The notes under the pieces are model-generated. The model made no database searches. It saw nothing but the letters and a program-made list of their open reading frames with translations, and was not told the origin of the DNA. Source: CAUPWF01 sp963515125 (GTDB taxonomy: Bacteria > Bacillota > Clostridia > Lachnospirales > Lachnospiraceae). Taken from it: a stretch of DNA of 64,000 nt. The translations under genes were made by a program, and so were the position numbers. Where the stretch lies: assembly GCA_052116865.1 (NCBI GenBank), contig JBQKKG010000004.1:224237-288236 (forward strand), read 5' to 3'. How positions within the stretch are numbered: position 1 is the first letter of the stretch; the number at the start of each line of letters is the position of its first letter. Shown here in pieces: positions 1 to 7,811 of this stretch.

Positions 1-189
1 AGACAAAGCGGAATTCTAGATTTTAAATTAGGAGACGTATTTCAAGATGCATTATTATTGCAAAAGGCTTCAGAAGCAGCAACAGAATTAGTTCAAAAAG
101 ATCCCGAATTAAGAATGGAACAACATAAAAATCTCAAATGCCATCTCGATGCTTATGTTAGTAAAGCGATTATAGAGACTACATTATAA
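1..189 (+). CDS. recG: ATP-dependent DNA helicase RecG, C-terminal fragment
   Basis: The first 62 codons in frame 1 form an open reading frame that runs in from the left edge and stops at TAA 187-189. It opens with RQSGILDFKLGDVFQDALLLQ, which resembles the conserved C-terminal end of RecG (the TRQSG...DFKLADL region after helicase motif VI), followed by a helical tail. RecG unwinds branched DNA such as stalled forks and Holliday junctions. Only the tail is visible, so the helicase motifs cannot be checked. Placement just ahead of rsmD/coaD fits Firmicute gene order. The call rests on this short conserved segment. Confidence 0.8.
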   Translation, partial: RQSGILDFKLGDVFQDALLLQKASEAATELVQKDPELRMEQHKNLKCHLDAYVSKAIIETTL

Positions 190-244
190 CCTTTTTTTTT
201 ATAAATATGACAAGAAATAATTGTAAAAAAATGAAAGAACTTCT

Positions 245-274
245 AGTGTAATACAATAAATTCTCCATATACTA
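245..274 (+). promoter_or_regulatory. possible sporulation (sigma-G-like) promoter of the spore protein gene
   Basis: TATACTA at 268-274 resembles the sigma-G -10 (CATACTA) with one difference. The -35 region near 245-250 (AGTGTA) is a poor match. Forespore control is expected for this gene family, but the sequence support is weak. The rest of 190-320 is AT-rich and holds no other gene that I can see. Confidence 0.3.
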
Positions 275-320
275 TGCTTGTAACAAAAAACAAACAGTTA
301 CAAAAAAGGAGGAGTTAATC

Positions 321-527
321 ATGGCAAGTCGTTCATCTAATACCGCAGCCGTACCTGAAGCAAAGAGTGCTTTGGACAAATTCAAATATGAGGTAGCAAG
401 CGAACTAGGAGTACCATTATCAGACGGATACAATGGTGACTTAACTTCAAGACAAAATGGTTCTGTTGGTGGTTATATGGTTAAGAAAATGATCGAACAA
501 CAGGAAAAACAAATGGCTGGTAAATAA
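321..527 (+). CDS. alpha/beta-type small acid-soluble spore protein (SASP)
   Basis: This 68-residue protein has the classic alpha/beta SASP layout. A short N-terminus is followed by a KYEVASELGV segment (around residues 22-32) that matches the germination-protease cleavage region. A C-terminal GDLTSRQNGSVGG..MVKKMIE block matches the DNA-binding helix. These proteins coat forespore DNA in an A-like form, protect it from UV and damage, and are degraded as amino acid reserves on germination. A strong GGAGG ribosome site lies 8 nt before the ATG. The gene is monocistronic, with a strong terminator downstream. It shows that the organism is a spore former. The exact paralogue cannot be named. Confidence 0.95.
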   Translation: MASRSSNTAAVPEAKSALDKFKYEVASELGVPLSDGYNGDLTSRQNGSVGGYMVKKMIEQQEKQMAGK

Positions 528-544
528 CAAAAAGTTATTAATTA

Positions 545-583
545 GAAAAAGCGTATGGAAGGTTAATTCCATACGCTTTTTTC
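545..583 (+). terminator. rho-independent terminator after the SASP gene
   Basis: Stem AAAAAGCGTATGGAA pairs with TTCCATACGCTTTTT around a GGTTAA loop. It is preceded by A's and followed by T's, so it could act in both directions. Confidence 0.9.
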
Positions 584-585
584 TG

Positions 586-647
586 AAAAAATGTCAATTG
601 GGGACGGGGGCAATGCACATTGCCCCCGTCCCCAATTGACATTTTTT
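586..647. repeat. perfect 30-bp-arm palindrome, REP-like intergenic element
   Basis: Bases 586-615 are the exact reverse complement of 618-647, with only CA between them. The arms start with A6, then TGTCAATTGGGGACGG, then GGGCAATG. The GC-rich core stands out sharply from the AT-rich surroundings. The 12-nt core AATTGGGGACGG recurs at 63878-63889. It lies directly after the SASP terminator and just before rsmD. Its compact symmetric form and recurrence resemble REP/BIME-type elements mobilised by Y1-type (RAYT) transposases, but no transposase is present in this window. It could also act as a bidirectional terminator. Confidence 0.8.
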
Positions 648-704
648 ACACATATCCTTATAATAACAAATAAAAAAGCTATAATAAGGAGTGTAAATAT
701 AATT

Positions 705-1274
705 ATGAGAGTCATAGCAGGAAGTGCTAAAAGATTACAATTAAAAACGTTAGATGGACTCCATACAAGACCAACGACGGATCGTATTAAGGAGACTTTA
801 TTTAATATGATAAATCCGTATTTGTATGATTGCATATTTTTAGATTTATTTAGTGGAAGTGGCGGCATCGGAATTGAAGCGTTAAGTAGGGGAGCAAAAG
901 AAGCTGTTTTTGTAGAGCATGATGTAAAAGCAATGCAATGTATCAGAGAAAATTTAGCATTTACAAGATTAGAAGATAGGGGGATATTGCTAGAAATTGA
1001 CGTGATGACAGCGTTGCGTAAGTTGGAGAATAAGAAAACATTTGATTATATTTTTATGGATCCTCCGTACAATCAACTACTAGAAAAGCAAGTGCTAGAG
1101 TATTTGGCGGAATCTAACTTGCTTGCTAAAGATGGAGTAATTATTGTAGAGGCTTCAAAAGAGACAGATTTTTCTTATTTGGAAGATTGGGGATATACTG
1201 TACTAAAGAGGAAAGAATATAAAACAAATGCACATGTATTTTTAGAAATACAGGAAGGAAACAAAATATGCTAA
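705..1274 (+). CDS. rsmD: 16S rRNA (guanine(966)-N(2))-methyltransferase RsmD
   Basis: This 189-residue SAM-dependent methyltransferase begins with MRVIAGSAKR, the family's standard N-terminus. Motif I, DLFSGSGGIGIEA, lies at residues 47-59, an acidic EHD follows motif I, and the catalytic DPPY is at 119-122. It methylates G966 of 16S rRNA on the assembling small subunit. I chose the ATG at 705, with AAGGAG about 13 nt upstream. The frame stays open back to 591, but that would translate through the palindrome. The stop overlaps the coaD start by 7 nt, implying translational coupling. Length is normal for the family. Confidence 0.93.
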   Translation: MRVIAGSAKRLQLKTLDGLHTRPTTDRIKETLFNMINPYLYDCIFLDLFSGSGGIGIEALSRGAKEAVFVEHDVKAMQCIRENLAFTRLEDRGILLEIDVMTALRKLENKKTFDYIFMDPPYNQLLEKQVLEYLAESNLLAKDGVIIVEASKETDFSYLEDWGYTVLKRKEYKTNAHVFLEIQEGNKIC

Positions 1275-1759
1275 GGGCAATTTATCCAGGAAGTTTTGAT
1301 CCTGTAACGTTTGGGCATTTAGATGTAATAAAACGTTCCAGTAATATGGTAGATGAATTAATTGTCGGAATTTTGTATAATGAAGCAAAAACACCGTTGT
1401 TTTCTGTAGAAGAACGTGTTAAAATATTAAAGAGTGTAACTAGTGATATGCAGAATGTAAGAATAATGATGTTCGAAGGGTTACTAGTTGATTTTGCTAG
1501 AGAATTAGATGCCAGTGTCATTGTACGTGGGTTACGTGCAATTACTGATTTTGAGTATGAGTTACAAATGGCACAGACAAACCATAAGCTGAACCCAGAT
1601 ATTGAAACTATGTTTTTAACAACTAGCTTAGAATATTCATATTTGAGCTCTACAACCGTAAAAGAGGTAGCAGCTTTTGGCGGTGATATAACACAGTTTG
1701 TCCCAAAAGTAGTAGTTGATAAAATAGAAGAGAAGAAAGAGCGCAAAAGGAGAGTGTAA
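1268..1759 (+). CDS. coaD: phosphopantetheine adenylyltransferase
   Basis: This 163-residue protein starts YPGSFDPVTFGH, giving the nucleotidyltransferase TxGH motif at residues 14-17. It ends with the SSTTVKE motif at 127-133. It converts 4'-phosphopantetheine and ATP to dephospho-CoA, the penultimate step of coenzyme A synthesis, in the cytoplasm. Length is typical. It overlaps rsmD by 7 nt, the same rsmD-coaD pairing as ylbH-coaD in Bacillus subtilis, and is followed after 3 nt by the coiled-coil gene, so the three form an operon. Confidence 0.96.
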   Translation: MLRAIYPGSFDPVTFGHLDVIKRSSNMVDELIVGILYNEAKTPLFSVEERVKILKSVTSDMQNVRIMMFEGLLVDFARELDASVIVRGLRAITDFEYELQMAQTNHKLNPDIETMFLTTSLEYSYLSSTTVKEVAAFGGDITQFVPKVVVDKIEEKKERKRRV

Positions 1760-1762
1760 ACT

Positions 1763-2347
1763 ATGAGTAGCCGTATTGAACAAATTATTGAAGAAATCGA
1801 GGAGTATATTGATAGTTGTAAGTTTCAACCATTGTCTACATCAAAGATTATAGTGAATAAAGATCAAATGGATGAGTTACTGCGAGAACTTCGTATGAAA
1901 ACTCCGGATGAAATCAAAAGATATCAAAAGATTATAGCTAATAAAGACGCTATTTTAGCAGATGCACAGGCAAAAGCAGATAGCATGTTGGAAGAAGCGC
2001 AAATCCATACAAACGAATTAGTAAGTGAACATGAAATCATGCAACAGGCCTATGCACAAGCGAATGAAATTGTAATGTCGGCGACAGAGCAAGCCCAACA
2101 GATTCTTGATAATGCAACGATTGATGCCAACGACATTCGGATTGGAGCTATGCATTATACGGATGATTTGATGGCAAATGCTGAGAGTATTATTGGTCAT
2201 ACATTAGATAGCTATACCACTAAATATGACGGAATGGTTAATTCTTTGAAAGAATGTTATGACGTTGTCCGCAGAAATCGTTCTGAGCTTGATATACCTG
2301 AGCCATCTGATCGCTATATGAGTCAAGCGACGGAAGTAGATGAATAA
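1763..2347 (+). CDS. coiled-coil protein of unknown function, DivIVA/ATP-synthase-b-like
   Basis: This 194-residue soluble protein has no signal peptide and is rich in Glu, Gln, Ala and Ile. Residues about 55-150 read as one long heptad-like helix (NKDAILADAQAKADSMLEEA and similar), like DivIVA or F-type ATPase subunit b, which is why such proteins are often labelled ATPase. The N-terminus is a short acidic helix and the tail is acidic and flexible. AAGGAG precedes the ATG. It is co-transcribed with rsmD-coaD. I cannot assign a function; a scaffold or division-associated role is only a guess. Confidence 0.75.
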   Translation: MSSRIEQIIEEIEEYIDSCKFQPLSTSKIIVNKDQMDELLRELRMKTPDEIKRYQKIIANKDAILADAQAKADSMLEEAQIHTNELVSEHEIMQQAYAQANEIVMSATEQAQQILDNATIDANDIRIGAMHYTDDLMANAESIIGHTLDSYTTKYDGMVNSLKECYDVVRRNRSELDIPEPSDRYMSQATEVDE

Positions 2348-2348
2348 A

Positions 2349-3269
2349 TTAAGATATTATTATAAGATAGATGTATGTTAACAGCCCTGTAATAAGGGCT
2401 GTTATTATTTTATGTATGGTGTATTTTCGTACGGATAAATATCTGCTTCCAAGCATACATTTGGTTTGAACTATAGAACAAAATCCACCAAAACTTGTTA
2501 ACATTAATACAGTTATAACCCCCATAGAAGAATTAGAAAGTGTCAATAATTTAGGAATTCCTTTTGTGATTTCTAAGAAAGCAATTCCTATTCCAAACCA
2601 AATATTTTGTTGGAGGATGGAAGCTTCAAGTAATTCGATGATGATAGAAAAAGTAATGATATAGCCACCTATTTTTGTGATAGATTCTAATGCATTGTTA
2701 ATGCTTGTATCTAAGACGTAAAAATCAAAAGAAATAGGTGCTGTTCTCATATGTTCAGATACAATCTGTGGTTTGTAAAAGTTTCTTGTAATAAAGCTAC
2801 AAATTACTGGCGACAAAAAAAGGATGATTAAAATAGCAGATTGATGATAGGAAGATCCAAGGTGCTGATATATTAAGTAACTTAGAATAAAAAAAGGGCT
2901 TGTATTATTACAAAATGAAAGTAAATATTGTCCTTCCTCAACAGAAATATATTTTTCTCTAACTAGATCGGCAGTAATTTTAGCACCCATGGGATATCCA
3001 CACAAGAAGCCAACAATAACAGCGATGCAGGAATTTTCCGATATGCCAAATATTCGAGTCAGTATGGGTGATACGAATTTGTTAATAAATCGAAAAGAAT
3101 TCGTATAAACTAATAAATTACTTATAATCATAAATGGCAAGAGCGTAGGTAAGACTATTTGGAACCAAAGCAATAATCCATCACTAGCTCCTTGGAAAAT
3201 TAACCTTGGAAAAAGTAACATGATAATAAAAAAAGTAAGAAATAAAAAAGGTGTGAAATAACGTTTCAT
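2349..3269 (-). CDS. ylbJ: sporulation integral membrane protein YlbJ
   Basis: This 306-residue polytopic membrane protein starts with a hydrophobic helix (FTPFLFLTFFIIMLLFP) and has about eight predicted membrane segments. Its conserved nucleoside-recognition (Gate-like) motifs include IVLPTLLPFMI and GFLCGYPMGAKI. In B. subtilis YlbJ is made in the mother cell under sigma-E and is needed for spore heat resistance. I chose the ATG at 3267-3269 because a GGAGG site sits just upstream; an in-frame extension to 3335 has no such support. It is next to coaD as in B. subtilis, but convergent with the coaD operon here. The last two bases before its stop abut the upstream operon's end. Confidence 0.9.
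   Translation of the reverse strand: MKRYFTPFLFLTFFIIMLLFPRLIFQGASDGLLLWFQIVLPTLLPFMIISNLLVYTNSFRFINKFVSPILTRIFGISENSCIAVIVGFLCGYPMGAKITADLVREKYISVEEGQYLLSFCNNTSPFFILSYLIYQHLGSSYHQSAILIILFLSPVICSFITRNFYKPQIVSEHMRTAPISFDFYVLDTSINNALESITKIGGYIITFSIIIELLEASILQQNIWFGIGIAFLEITKGIPKLLTLSNSSMGVITVLMLTSFGGFCSIVQTKCMLGSRYLSVRKYTIHKIITALITGLLTYIYLIIIS
2379..2413 (+). terminator. terminator of the rsmD operon, nested in the 3' end of ylbJ
   Basis: TAACAGCCCT (2379-2388) pairs perfectly with AGGGCTGTTA (2395-2404) and is followed by TTATTTT. It lies inside the last codons of the convergent ylbJ, so one sequence serves as terminator on + and as coding sequence on -. Confidence 0.8.
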
Positions 3270-3290
3270 AAAGGCCTCCAAAAAGTTTTT

Positions 3291-3321
3291 ATAATATATG
3301 AAATGGGTTGATTTTTTATGC
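3291..3321 (-). promoter_or_regulatory. possible sigma-E promoter of ylbJ
   Basis: Read on the - strand, GCATAAA starts at 3321 and CATATATT starts at 3300, with about 14-16 nt between the core motifs. This resembles mother-cell sigma-E promoters (ATA-type -35 and CATAnAnT -10). It lies about 25-30 nt before the ribosome site of ylbJ, a known sigma-E gene in Bacillus. Support is motif similarity only. Confidence 0.4.
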
Positions 3322-3373
3322 GGTATATGACACAATGAAGCTATATATTATGTGAAAGAAGGGAAATAGCAAG

Positions 3374-4825
3374 ATGGGAAAATTAGAGCAATTAGAACCA
3401 AAAAAGGTATTTCATTTTTTTGAGGAGATGAACCAAGTTCCTAGGGGGACATTCAATACTGGACGTATTAGTGATTTCTTAGTAAAATTTGCAAAAGAAC
3501 GGAATCTTGATTATGTTCAGGACAAGGTAGGTAATGTTATTATAAGAAAACCAGGGAGTGTCGGATATGAAGACTCGCAACCAGTCATTATACAGGGACA
3601 TATGGATATGGTATGTGAAAAGATTGAATCTTCCAATCATGATTTTACAAAAGATCCTATTGAGATGTTTGTAGAAGATGGATTTTTGAAAGCAAAAGGT
3701 ACGACACTAGGTGCGGACGATGGAATAGCAGTTGCTTTTGGATTGGCTTTATTAGATGATGAAACAATTGAACATCCCCCAATCGAACTTTTAATTACAA
3801 TCGATGAAGAAACAGGGATGGTGGGTGCAAATAATATTGATTTATCTGTCTTAAAGGGTAAAAAATACATCAACATAGATACGGATGTTGAAGGGACTAT
3901 CATTTGCGGATGTGCTGGTGGTTTCAGAGGAACTATTGTATTTGATGTAACGAGAGTAGAACAAGAAGGAACTATGGTAGAGTTACAAGTAAAAGGACTT
4001 CAAGGTGGACATTCTGGGTTAGATATACATATGCAACGTGGAAATGGACATAAAATGATGAGTAGACTTTTAGTAGCATTATCTAAAAAGGTTAAGTTTT
4101 CTCTTGTAAGTGTCGGTGGTGGAGCTCAGGATAATGTTATTTGCCCATGGACAAGCGCAAATATCGTAGTAGCTAACGAAGATGCTTTGACTGTTCGTGC
4201 TTTTGCGGAGGAAATGAAAGCCATTTGGGATGTTGAATTTGATAAAGATGAACCTACATTGCAAGTACTTGTTGATATCAAAGAGCGAGGGATTCACAAG
4301 GTAATGGCAGAAGATTCACAACAGCAAGTGCTAGCATTTATCTCATGTTGTCCAAATGGGGTACAATGCTATAGTAGACAACTTGCAGGTTTGGTAGAAA
4401 CATCCATTAATATTGGTATGGTTAAAACAACAGACAATCAGGTAGAATGCTGGTTTATGGGAAGAAGTTCTATAGAATCTAAAAAGAGAGAACTCATAAA
4501 TCAATTAGTAACACTAGGTGAGGCACTGGGAGCAAAGGTAGATGTTTCGAATGATTATCCAGGGTGGATGTATAATACGAATTCAGAATTACGTCCGATT
4601 GTAGAAGCTGCATATAAACGGTTAAATGACGGGAAGGAAGCACTGGTATCTACTGTACATGCAGGATTGGAATGCGGACTTATGCTCAGTCAAAAACCAG
4701 ATCTTGATTGTGTATCATTTGGTCCTAATATGCATGATTGCCATACACCAAAAGAGAGACTTGATATTGCCTCTGCACAGCGTACTTGGGAATTGTTATT
4801 AGAAGTGTTAAAAGCATGTAAATAA
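3374..4825 (+). CDS. pepD: aminoacyl-histidine dipeptidase PepD (M20C)
   Basis: This 483-residue zinc metallopeptidase matches PepD in length. Metal and catalytic residues read in order: H76/D78 in QGHMDMVCEK, D115-D116 in LGADDGIA, E145-E146 in DEETGMVG, D169/D171 in NIDTD, and the C-terminal HAGLECG and HDCHTPKERL segments. The lid and dimerisation domain is the central HSGLDIHMQRGNGHK region. It hydrolyses Xaa-His and other dipeptides such as carnosine or Cys-Gly in the cytoplasm. GAAGGGA precedes the ATG. The gene appears monocistronic between ylbJ and the M23 gene. Confidence 0.95.
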   Translation: MGKLEQLEPKKVFHFFEEMNQVPRGTFNTGRISDFLVKFAKERNLDYVQDKVGNVIIRKPGSVGYEDSQPVIIQGHMDMVCEKIESSNHDFTKDPIEMFVEDGFLKAKGTTLGADDGIAVAFGLALLDDETIEHPPIELLITIDEETGMVGANNIDLSVLKGKKYINIDTDVEGTIICGCAGGFRGTIVFDVTRVEQEGTMVELQVKGLQGGHSGLDIHMQRGNGHKMMSRLLVALSKKVKFSLVSVGGGAQDNVICPWTSANIVVANEDALTVRAFAEEMKAIWDVEFDKDEPTLQVLVDIKERGIHKVMAEDSQQQVLAFISCCPNGVQCYSRQLAGLVETSINIGMVKTTDNQVECWFMGRSSIESKKRELINQLVTLGEALGAKVDVSNDYPGWMYNTNSELRPIVEAAYKRLNDGKEALVSTVHAGLECGLMLSQKPDLDCVSFGPNMHDCHTPKERLDIASAQRTWELLLEVLKACK

Positions 4826-4869
4826 TATTCTGCATTCTCACATATAATCAAAGAAAAGGGATTTTTTAA

Positions 4870-5703
4870 GTGAGAAGAAAAGCATTTGGAAATTTATTGT
4901 TATGCGTATTGCTGTTAGACTTATTCAATGTCTTGGCAATCGGTAGGTTATATGAAAGTAGTAAGTTACAAAGGTTAAATACTGATACGATTACAAAAAG
5001 TGAATTTCGGAAACAACAACTAGATAATCAGGTACTAACTTACATAAATGATTTAGAAGACCCAAGTGAATTCTTGGGTCTTTATTGGTTGGAAACGGAC
5101 TTTCATACTAAAAAATTATCTGGCTCACTAGATAATGTAAAACATACGGAGACAATATGGAGTCAACGAAAAGATTGGAATTTATATCGAACCTGTTGTA
5201 AATCTATTTGGAGTGATGTGAAATATTTTCCTGTCGCAATGATCAATGGAGAAGAAAATAAATTAGAATTTGCTGACTCGTGGATGAATAAACGGACATA
5301 TAATGGGAAGAGAGGACATGAAGGCACAGACATCATGTCAGATGTAAATACTCCTGGTTATTATCCGATTGTAAGCATGACTGATGGAGTGGTTACAAGT
5401 ATAGGATGGTTACAATTAGGCGGTTATCGTGTTGGAATTTCTTCTCCGAGTGGAGGGTATTACTATTATGCACACCTAGATTCCTATGCTAATATAAAAG
5501 AAGGAGATCATATCAAAGCTGGTGAATTAATCGGATTCATGGGAGACAGTGGCTATGGAGTAGAAGGAACTAAGGGACAATTCCCAGTGCATTTGCATGT
5601 AGGAATATATCTATACCAAAATAATCAAGAAATAAGTGTAAATCCATATTGGGTGTTAAGATATGTAGAGAATTTATCAAAAGTATGGTATAATAATTCT
5701 TAA
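4870..5703 (+). CDS. membrane-anchored M23-family metallopeptidase
   Basis: This 277-residue protein has an N-terminal hydrophobic anchor or signal (residues 6-25, FGNLLLCVLLLDLFNVLAIG) and a charged linker, then an M23 domain from about 130 to 260. Zinc ligands are visible: H150 and D154 in GHEGTD, and H243 in the HLH at 241-243, with H202 of AHLD as catalytic helper. Such enzymes cut peptidoglycan cross-bridges. The start is GTG with only a weak purine tract. The next gene begins 15 nt later. It lacks LysM or coiled-coil domains, so it differs from EnvC or SpoIIQ. An intragenic hairpin lies at 5057-5082. The biological role is not known. Confidence 0.85.
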   Translation: MRRKAFGNLLLCVLLLDLFNVLAIGRLYESSKLQRLNTDTITKSEFRKQQLDNQVLTYINDLEDPSEFLGLYWLETDFHTKKLSGSLDNVKHTETIWSQRKDWNLYRTCCKSIWSDVKYFPVAMINGEENKLEFADSWMNKRTYNGKRGHEGTDIMSDVNTPGYYPIVSMTDGVVTSIGWLQLGGYRVGISSPSGGYYYYAHLDSYANIKEGDHIKAGELIGFMGDSGYGVEGTKGQFPVHLHVGIYLYQNNQEISVNPYWVLRYVENLSKVWYNNS

Positions 5704-5718
5704 TACGGAGGAGTATTT

Positions 5719-7107
5719 ATGAATTTACCGATTGCGTTTGAAGAAAAAATGAAATGTTTACTTGGAGAAGAATACGACGACTATTTGAGTTGTTTTGATA
5801 ACAAAAGATATTATGGATTACGAATAAATACAAATAAAATTACAGTAAAAGAATTTTTGAACATGTCACCTTTTGCGTTAGAACCGATTCCGTGGATTGA
5901 GAATGGGTTCTATTATGATGGGATAAATGATCAGCCAGCCAAGCATCCCTATTATTTTGCAGGGCTATATTACTTACAGGAGCCGAGCGCAATGACTCCA
6001 GCAAATCGACTTCCGATTGAGCCAGGGGATAAGGTCTTGGATTTGTGTGCTGCACCTGGTGGTAAAGCTACTGAATTGGGAGCAAGATTAAAAGGCAAAG
6101 GGATTCTAGTCGCCAATGATATTAGCAATTCAAGAGCAAAAGCTTTACAAAAAAATATGGAATTATTTGGAATAGGAAATGTATTGGTTATCAGTGAAGA
6201 TCCTGGTAAAATCCAAGAACATTTCGCAGCATATTTTGATAAAATATTGATTGATGCGCCTTGTTCTGGTGAGGGGATGTTTCGAAAAGAAAAGCGTATG
6301 ATAAAGAGCTGGGAGGAACGAGGACCTGAATCTTTTATAGGTATACAAAGAGAACTTTTGTTACAGGCTGCTAGGATGCTAAAACCGGGTGGAATCCTAC
6401 TTTATTCTACATGTACTTTTGATCCACGAGAGAATGAAGAAGCAATCGAATTTTTAATTGAAAAACATCCAGAATTTGAATTGCAAAACATTACTTGGTA
6501 TGAGGGATTTTCAAATGGACGGGCAGAGTTCACCAAAAGTAAAAATAAGGAATTGGAAAAAGCCATAAGAATATGGCCACATAAAATGCGTGGTGAAGGT
6601 CACTTTATGGCCTTATTACAAAAGAGAAAAGTGGATAATGTTGCGAAAAATTCATCCACTTTTATGGGGAAAGAAAGCGCTGGAATCCCACCTGAATTGA
6701 TGACATTTCTTGAGAATATTAACTGGAAGATAGAACTGAATAGGTTGAAAATCAAAGAAGAAAAAGTGTATTATATGCCCGCGAATGTACCAGATATGAA
6801 GGGGATAAGATTTGTGCGTACAGGGCTATTCATTGGAGAACTAAAAAAACAACGCTTTGAACCAAGTCAGGCATTGGCAATGTATTTAAAAAAAGAAGAA
6901 TACAAATTTACTATAGATTTTGCGGTAAATGATCAGCGTGTGATACGTTATCTAAAGGGTGAGACGATTGATGTTGAGGATATTGTATCAGCAAAAGAAA
7001 AAGGATGGTATTTAATCTGCGTAGATGGATATCCACTAGGTTTTGGTAAATTAGTGAATCAAACAATTAAAAACAAATATTTACCGGGATGGAGATGGCA
7101 GAGTTGA
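5719..7107 (+). CDS. RsmF/NOL1-NOP2-Sun family RNA m5C methyltransferase
   Basis: This 462-residue class I SAM methyltransferase carries motif I VLDLCAAPGGKATELG (106-121). Both cysteines of the m5C mechanism are present: C182 in DAPCSGEGMFRK and C232 in YSTCTFDPRENE. A C-terminal extension from about 310, containing FVRTGLFIGELKKQRFEPS, matches the PUA-like tail of RsmF/YebU-type proteins. The target is probably a cytosine in 16S rRNA (C1407 for E. coli RsmF), but the exact site cannot be read here. GGAGG lies 7 nt before the ATG. The stop overlaps the next start as TGATG. Confidence 0.92.
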   Translation: MNLPIAFEEKMKCLLGEEYDDYLSCFDNKRYYGLRINTNKITVKEFLNMSPFALEPIPWIENGFYYDGINDQPAKHPYYFAGLYYLQEPSAMTPANRLPIEPGDKVLDLCAAPGGKATELGARLKGKGILVANDISNSRAKALQKNMELFGIGNVLVISEDPGKIQEHFAAYFDKILIDAPCSGEGMFRKEKRMIKSWEERGPESFIGIQRELLLQAARMLKPGGILLYSTCTFDPRENEEAIEFLIEKHPEFELQNITWYEGFSNGRAEFTKSKNKELEKAIRIWPHKMRGEGHFMALLQKRKVDNVAKNSSTFMGKESAGIPPELMTFLENINWKIELNRLKIKEEKVYYMPANVPDMKGIRFVRTGLFIGELKKQRFEPSQALAMYLKKEEYKFTIDFAVNDQRVIRYLKGETIDVEDIVSAKEKGWYLICVDGYPLGFGKLVNQTIKNKYLPGWRWQS

Positions 7108-7811
7108 TGTTAAGATTAGATAAGTATTTGGCTGAATTAGGTATTGGTACGAGATCAGAAGTAAAGCAGCTTATTCGTAAGGGATGCATTAGTGTGGATG
7201 ATATGATAATGAAACACGCAGATGTAAAAATAAATCCGGATAGCCAAATTGTAAAATATCTTGGGAATCCATTACACTATGTTGAGAAGGAATATTATAT
7301 GTTGAATAAACCAGCTGGAGTTGTTTCTGCCACAGTTGATGCGAGGGATAAGACAGTATTAGAGTTAATAGACACAAAGATACGGAAAGACTTATTTCCA
7401 GTAGGACGATTAGATAAAGATACGGAAGGTTTGCTTTTGATTACCAATGACGGAGAGATGGCACATCGGCTATTAGCGCCGAAAAAACATGTGGACAAGT
7501 TGTACTATGCGAAGATAGATGGAAGAGTAACGGAACAGGATATAGAACAATTTGAGTTAGGAGTACAGATTAGTGAAAGCGTGGTTACCAAACCAGCACG
7601 TTTAAAGATTATAAAATCAGATGAAATATCAGAGATAGAACTCACAATTCAAGAGGGCAAATTCCATCAAGTAAAGCGCATGTTTGAGGCGGTTGATAAA
7701 CGAGTTATTTATCTGAAAAGGCTATCGATGGGCTCTTTAGTACTTGACAATAACTTAGAAGTGGGACAGTATCGTCCGCTTACCAAAGAGGAGATTCAAA
7801 ACTTATGTTAA
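7107..7811 (+). CDS. rsuA: RsuA-family rRNA pseudouridine synthase
   Basis: This 234-residue protein has an N-terminal S4 RNA-binding domain (MLRLDKYLAELGIGTRSEVK..., about 1-50). A pseudouridine synthase domain follows, with the catalytic Asp D103 in GRLDKDTEGLL and the conserved KLYYA and GKFHQVKRMF motifs. RsuA makes pseudouridine 516 of 16S rRNA; the RluB/E/F sister families are alternatives. I chose the ATG at 7107 because it overlaps the upstream TGA, giving a coupled start. An in-frame ATG at 7089 would add six residues. It overlaps the next gene by 7 nt. Confidence 0.88.
   Translation: MLRLDKYLAELGIGTRSEVKQLIRKGCISVDDMIMKHADVKINPDSQIVKYLGNPLHYVEKEYYMLNKPAGVVSATVDARDKTVLELIDTKIRKDLFPVGRLDKDTEGLLLITNDGEMAHRLLAPKKHVDKLYYAKIDGRVTEQDIEQFELGVQISESVVTKPARLKIIKSDEISEIELTIQEGKFHQVKRMFEAVDKRVIYLKRLSMGSLVLDNNLEVGQYRPLTKEEIQNLC

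Noticed and set aside
591..704. N-terminal extension of RsmD starting at ATG 591
   Set aside because: It would translate through the palindrome. The family starts at MRVIAGSAKR, and AAGGAG supports ATG 705.
563..868. 101-codon reading frame on the - strand across the palindrome
   Set aside because: It overlaps rsmD, has no ribosome site and arises from the symmetric repeat.
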